Source: CAYVOV01 sp964453525
Lineage (GTDB): Bacteria > Chloroflexota > Dehalococcoidia > Dehalococcoidales > UBA2162
Direction: 5' to 3'
Assembly: GCA_964453525.1 (NCBI GenBank)
Contig: CAYVOV010000015.1
Location: 1-64,000, forward strand
Length of the DNA stretch: 64,000 nt
In this document: piece by piece, positions 60,022-64,000 of the stretch
Numbering within the stretch: the stretch's first letter is position 1
Layout of the letters: each line of letters begins with the position of its first letter
Notes under the pieces: model-generated
Databases searched by the model: none
The model's input: only the letters and a program-made list of their open reading frames with translations
What the model was told of the DNA's origin: nothing
Program-made: the position numbers and the translations under genes

Positions 60022-61968
60022 TTAATCATCGATATCACAGTGTGCTTCATAGTTCTCACGGTGAGTAGGTGAATAAGGTGATTCAAGCCAGTATTTTACA
60101 GGCAGTTCTCCCGTCTTTATTTCTCCGTTTTCCAGCTTGATGGTAATAAACTTATTCCATTCGGGCGGGTCCGTCTGCGGATAATCAACCCGTTTAAAGC
60201 CGAGAGGGCGGCTGCTTGCCTTCCTCGCCAGTGAGGCGTGGATAATCATCTCGCTGATGGTTATGCGTGACAGACATTCCAGATAACGTGCCAGTTCATG
60301 CGGATTTCTTACATAAGTGCGAGAGGCTTCTCCTTCTTTGATGCTGTTGAGCCACCACAGCCCCGTTTTAAGCATCTGCTCACTCTTATATTCCCCGCAG
60401 TATATCTGCATTATCCTTGTTATCCCGGCATGCAGTTCCTTCCAGCCGATGTCTCCGTCTCGCCCGACCGCTTCATACACGCGGGATTTTTCATTATCAA
60501 TTTGAGTTCTATCCGGAGTTATTTCATCAACTGTCTTGGCGTAGGTTGCCGCTTTTCTTCCGGCATACCTGCCGGTGGAGGCTGCTCCGGGATGCCCGCC
60601 CCAGGAGCCAGCTACCTGGTTCCCGGCTGCATACAGGCCCTCCAGGCTGGTCTTCAGGTCCCAGTCTATAACCACTCCGCCACCAGCCCATCCTCCGCCG
60701 GCAGCGCCGCTACGCCACATGTAGGGTCCTGGTCCTTCACCACCAACCTCGCGCGGGATAATCGGTGTCTGAAGCATATCCTTGTCCGGGTCGAAGCCAG
60801 CCATGGAATAAACCTGGTAAATCGGGATACGAGTTTTTCCTTCATTACCCACCATCAAGCCCCATATAGCTCTTCGCTCATAATCCGGCATACCTGGCAA
60901 ATCAGCATACAGAGGAAGAACATATTCACCGGTTTTTATGCCCTCAATCAGGGTAGGGGACAGGGTTGCACCGTAATGGTCGTGCGTCCTGTCTGCCACA
61001 TCGGTTAATATGTTCCCTTTTCTGTCTACCCAGGGGATTTCTTTTCCGTTGGCATCCACAATCGTACATGGGTACCAGGTATTGGTTGGACTTCCAATTC
61101 CAAAACGAGGCCAGTTGAATCCGCCCGGTACCGGTCCCCGACTTCTCTCCATATTGGTGAATACTGCCCCCGCTTTCCAGGCCATAGCACCGCCGTCACC
61201 CACGTTATTAGGGTCCTCACTATGAGCGGCAGAGCCAGCTAGTTCCGATGAGAATACCCAGATTCCGGAGAACTGAGCAGTGGTGAGCACGGTTGCTTTT
61301 GCCCTGAAGATGTAGAACTCACCAGTACGTATGTTTACCCCCATTGCGCCGATAACCCTGGCACCCGGTTTGCCACCTTCGGTTAGCAGTCCGGTAGCCA
61401 TTACCCGGTCGTAGGTTTCCACATGCCGCCTCTTCAACTCTTTATACAGGATACGTTTGATTTTTGCCCCACCATTGATACGTATGTTGTTCCTGCCGCT
61501 GTAGTCATAGGCAAACATAATCTTGGTCTCGTCATCCCTGAAAGGAGCGCCAGCGAATTCATTATTTATATCTCTGAACTGTAGTCCCATCTTTTCACAA
61601 TCCAGAAGTGTGTCCCAGGACTCCTTCAGTGTGATGTAACGGGATATGCCATTTTCGTAATCAGGAGGAACGCCCGGTCTGGAGCGCCGTTCAGCGATAT
61701 CGTCCGGTCCAATACTGGAACACGGGTTGGTCATGGCAGCGCCCCAGTGGTCGACTCCGGCTCCGCCGCTGCCGCTCCGGGAGGTAGCTGCCTTCTCAAC
61801 AATAGCGACCTTCACACCTCTTTTGGCAGCATTAATCGCGGCGTGGCATCCTGAGATACCGCCCCCTATTACCAGGACGTCGGTGTATACTTCATTCTCC
61901 TTGCCGTAGTTTACCGGGTACGGCCATTCCGGGGCATTTTTTTCTGTAGATTCTTTAAAGTTAGACAT
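60022..61968 (-). CDS. FAD-binding fumarate reductase/APS reductase-like flavoprotein
   Basis: 648 residues from the preferred ATG (61968); a longer frame adds about 30 residues without clear homology. The FAD site is DVLVIGGGISGCHAAINAAKRGVKVAIVEKAA, and AGVDHWGAAM, TGEFYIFRAKATVLTTAQFSG and the late GLYAAGNQVAGSWGGHPGAAS match the FrdA/SdhA/AprA flavoprotein superfamily. The C-terminal helical domain is present. The substrate is not evident. It forms a two-gene operon with the NAD(P)H/FeS protein, implying a soluble two-subunit oxidoreductase. Confidence 0.88.
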   Translation of the reverse strand: MSNFKESTEKNAPEWPYPVNYGKENEVYTDVLVIGGGISGCHAAINAAKRGVKVAIVEKAATSRSGSGGAGVDHWGAAMTNPCSSIGPDDIAERRSRPGVPPDYENGISRYITLKESWDTLLDCEKMGLQFRDINNEFAGAPFRDDETKIMFAYDYSGRNNIRINGGAKIKRILYKELKRRHVETYDRVMATGLLTEGGKPGARVIGAMGVNIRTGEFYIFRAKATVLTTAQFSGIWVFSSELAGSAAHSEDPNNVGDGGAMAWKAGAVFTNMERSRGPVPGGFNWPRFGIGSPTNTWYPCTIVDANGKEIPWVDRKGNILTDVADRTHDHYGATLSPTLIEGIKTGEYVLPLYADLPGMPDYERRAIWGLMVGNEGKTRIPIYQVYSMAGFDPDKDMLQTPIIPREVGGEGPGPYMWRSGAAGGGWAGGGVVIDWDLKTSLEGLYAAGNQVAGSWGGHPGAASTGRYAGRKAATYAKTVDEITPDRTQIDNEKSRVYEAVGRDGDIGWKELHAGITRIMQIYCGEYKSEQMLKTGLWWLNSIKEGEASRTYVRNPHELARYLECLSRITISEMIIHASLARKASSRPLGFKRVDYPQTDPPEWNKFITIKLENGEIKTGELPVKYWLESPYSPTHRENYEAHCDIDD

Positions 61969-62200
61969 CTTTGCACCTGTTCCTGAATTGATTTGGTCAA
62001 ACTGATAAGTATCGGCGAATGTCGGCCTGCCGAAATGAAAGAACCAGAGGAGCACGAACTGGCAAGTTTATTTCCTACTATTATGATTACTTTACTATTA
62101 TTTAAAGAATATGTCAAAAAGTGCTTATATATTCCTGTGTAACGCCATAATAATACATTCGAGAGGGCGGCTCATGTAAGAAACTGCTTGAAGGCATCTT

Positions 62201-63118
62201 CTACTGTCCTTCAAGCATCTTATCCACAGCCGGTTTTGCCTTCTTCAGTATTTCATCCGGGATTTCTATCTGCGGTTCCATATTCTCCAGTGACCAGAGG
62301 ATATTTTCAAGGGTCGTCACCTTCATCGTCGCACATTTTGCCTGCTCTGAGGCTGCGATGAATATCTTGTCCGGATTTTCTTTTCTCAGGCGGTGCAGTA
62401 TACCTATCTCCGTACCGACTATTATCTCCTTGGCATCGGTTTCGCGGGCAAATCTGACTATACCTGCTGAACCTGCCACAACATCAGCCAAAGCTTTTAC
62501 CTGCGGAATGCATTCCAGGTGCACGATTACTTTGGCTTCCGGGTGCTCCTCTTTTTCTCTTTTAATGTCCTCCGGCCTTATCTTAACCAGAGGGGAGCAA
62601 TAGCCGGGCCAGAGAGTCAATTCACGCCTGGTCTTTGTAGCAGCGTAGTCGCCGAGATACTGGTCAGGAATGTACATTATCTCCTCGGTTGATGCCAGTT
62701 TTTCAACGATACTGACCGCATCTTCCTCTCCGTAGCAGATATCGGACATGGCTTTAACCTCAGCCGGCGTATTGATATAGCAGACTACCGTAGCTTCAGG
62801 GTATTTCTCCTTCTTTTCCTGTAGACGTTCCGCAGTAATCATATTCGCCAGCGTGCAGCCGGCATTCATATCCGGCAGAAGCACTACTTTATCCGGACAG
62901 GCAATTGCCACTGTCTCAGCCATGCAAACAACTCCGCCGATGACGATAACATCAGCATCGGATGAAACGGCCTGCCGGACAATCTCCAGTGAGTCCCCAA
63001 CGTAATCGGCTATATCCTGGACCTCACCGAGCTGGTAGTTGTGCGCCAGGATAATAGCATTCCTTTTCTTCTTCTGCTCTTCAATCTTTTCTATTAGCGC
63101 TACGTTAGGATTCTCCAA
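62201..63118 (-). CDS. nadA: quinolinate synthase
   Basis: 305 residues of the short NadA type; condenses iminoaspartate with dihydroxyacetone phosphate for NAD biosynthesis. The three 4Fe-4S cysteines are in VVCMAE, HLECIPQ and QAKCATMKV. AHNYQLGEVQDIADYVGDSL starts the first repeat. It starts at TTG 63118, nine bases after GGAGGA. No nadB or nadC is near. A promoter is listed at 63271. Confidence 0.96.
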   Translation of the reverse strand: MENPNVALIEKIEEQKKKRNAIILAHNYQLGEVQDIADYVGDSLEIVRQAVSSDADVIVIGGVVCMAETVAIACPDKVVLLPDMNAGCTLANMITAERLQEKKEKYPEATVVCYINTPAEVKAMSDICYGEEDAVSIVEKLASTEEIMYIPDQYLGDYAATKTRRELTLWPGYCSPLVKIRPEDIKREKEEHPEAKVIVHLECIPQVKALADVVAGSAGIVRFARETDAKEIIVGTEIGILHRLRKENPDKIFIAASEQAKCATMKVTTLENILWSLENMEPQIEIPDEILKKAKPAVDKMLEGQ

Positions 63119-63270
63119 TGTTCATTATCCTCCAGTCTTTTGTGTAAGAGTTCGCACGTTTTCCCTGAAGCGTAAAAGCGGATTGATATCCGGATAAATC
63201 AGCCGGTCTGCTTTCAGGGCAGCAAGTGGCGGGAGATAACTGCGGGAACTACTTTCACCGTATTGCATAT

Positions 63271-63299
63271 ACGATAACGAACACCTGAAATTTTGTCAA
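63271..63299 (-). promoter_or_regulatory. candidate promoter for nadA
   Basis: On the minus strand TTGACA (63294-63299) and TATCGT (63271-63276) are 17 bp apart. The predicted leader is about 145 nt and holds a 47-codon frame (63125-63268) that ends on the nadA ribosome site, although its ATG lies slightly before the expected RNA start. Confidence 0.55.
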
Positions 63300-63403
63300 T
63301 TTGCATATTTATTACATAAAAAATACTTTACTAATACTATCATAATAGTATACAATAATATTATATAACATATTGTTGGTAAGTGCCAACCTTTGTTATA
63401 GGC

Positions 63404-63581
63404 GGTTCTGTTTGCGTTTGGTAGAGAAAATTGCCAATTGCGAGGAGTCCCGATAACATCGTGATGACGTGGAAATCTCGAGAGATTTCTAGAGATTCCT
63501 TCAGCTCGATTTCATTCACTCTGACATATTGGAACGAGTCGAGCCTCGCAATGATATTACCGACGAAAACCGAATAATATC
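63404..63581. mobile_element. MITE-like element, copy F
   Basis: The left end GGTTCTGTTTGCGTTTGG differs at one base from the left end of copy A. The right end GAAAACCGAATAATATC resembles the inverted right end of A. The interior is different from the other copies. It is non-coding and no target duplication was found. Confidence 0.65.
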
Positions 63582-63756
63582 TTCTGGGCACTTTAATTAA
63601 GGCCTTATGGTAAACGTGACCGATTAAAGCTATAGTTGTAGATGGTGTTAACCTAATCCCGGCTGTACCAAGCAAGGAGGTGAAGTAAACGAAGCTAAAT
63701 AGAAGCCGGTTGATAGTACTGAATAAGGATAAAAATTTATTAACAGGAGGAGAATT

Positions 63757-64000
63757 ATGAAACTAGGCAGATTTATTGTTGATACCCACGTCCATTCGCA
63801 GCGGCACGCCGCTGGTGGGAAACTAAAAGGCTCGAAGGAGTACAGTGACCTCGGCAAATCAATAATGCAGGTAGATGCATATGACAACTCACCCCGTCTC
63901 CTTTATGACATGGAGTGCTACGGAGTGGATATGTGCATTCTTGAGCCTGCGTTCGGAATGAGCAACGAGTTAAACGTCGAGCTGGTGAAGAAGTACCCGG
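63757..64000 (+). CDS. amidohydrolase-family protein, N-terminal part (runs off window)
   Basis: The first 81 residues read MKLGRFIVDTHVHSQRHAAG...VDMCILEPAFGM, with the DxHxH metal motif of the amidohydrolase 2 family (decarboxylase-like members such as ACMSD). An excellent GGAGGAG ribosome site precedes the ATG. The remainder, about 250 residues, is outside the window. Confidence 0.85.
   Translation, partial: MKLGRFIVDTHVHSQRHAAGGKLKGSKEYSDLGKSIMQVDAYDNSPRLLYDMECYGVDMCILEPAFGMSNELNVELVKKYP

Noticed and set aside
63361..63675. 104-codon minus-strand frame upstream of the amidohydrolase
   Set aside because: It runs through MITE-like copy F and has no recognised motif.

Overview
This window looks like part of a chromosome from an anaerobic bacterium, most likely an uncultured member of the Dehalococcoidia (Chloroflexota). 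That assignment is an inference. It rests on a cell-division cluster (mraZ-rsmH-ftsA-ftsZ) with no peptidoglycan synthesis genes between its members, a B12-dependent class II ribonucleotide reductase with NrdR, a one-iron superoxide reductase, abundant flavin/iron-sulfur oxidoreductases, and an amidohydrolase and EthD-type accessory content. No 16S rRNA gene is present to confirm it.

Layout. 1-5600: a tRNA cluster (Leu, Arg, Val); an island inserted in tRNA-Val and bounded by a 43-bp duplication of the tRNA 3' end; decayed genes (frameshifted beta-propeller protein, integrase stump, frameshifted thiol peroxidase); superoxide reductase; and two dispersed repeats. 5667-16405: small house-keeping genes, polA, an MFS transporter, mutM, two membrane proteins of unknown role and an orphan DpnA-like DNA methyltransferase. 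16456-24580: nrdJ-nrdR with NrdR boxes in the promoter, then ftsZ-ftsA-rsmH-mraZ and a small unknown gene behind a five-repeat MraZ operator. 25319-32924: trmD, rplS with a long acidic tail, priA, a universal stress protein, def, an Eis-like acetyltransferase and a tail-specific protease. 33234-34043: a short orphan secretion-type ATPase.

34394-39983 is the most interesting stretch: a five-gene, single-strand operon encoding NifD-like, NifK-like and NifH-like proteins, a terpenoid-cyclase-fold repeat protein and a NifB-like radical SAM protein. There is no nifE/nifN. It has a strong promoter almost on top of its start codon (probably a leaderless mRNA). Cluster-ligand cysteines are retained in all components, but the cofactor histidine of true nitrogenase is not visible, so this is a nitrogenase-like reductase of unknown substrate. 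A MATE exporter lies upstream on the same strand.

41900-44420: a gene graveyard (ABC transporter, TetR, Y-family polymerase, sugar transporter and GH31 fragments, one with an intact SOS-type promoter), followed by the RNase P RNA gene. 44632-50111: an alcohol dehydrogenase / split transketolase operon and two tandem NAD-dependent epimerases. 50176-58150: a TPR protein, a cation/proton antiporter, a glycerate 2-kinase next to an enolase-like protein that lacks several catalytic residues, and a phosphoesterase. 58211-62000: a two-gene flavoprotein/ferredoxin oxidoreductase. 62201-64000: nadA and the start of an amidohydrolase.

A family of short non-coding repeat elements with related ends recurs six times. 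One copy (5358-5599) has a clean 8-bp target duplication.
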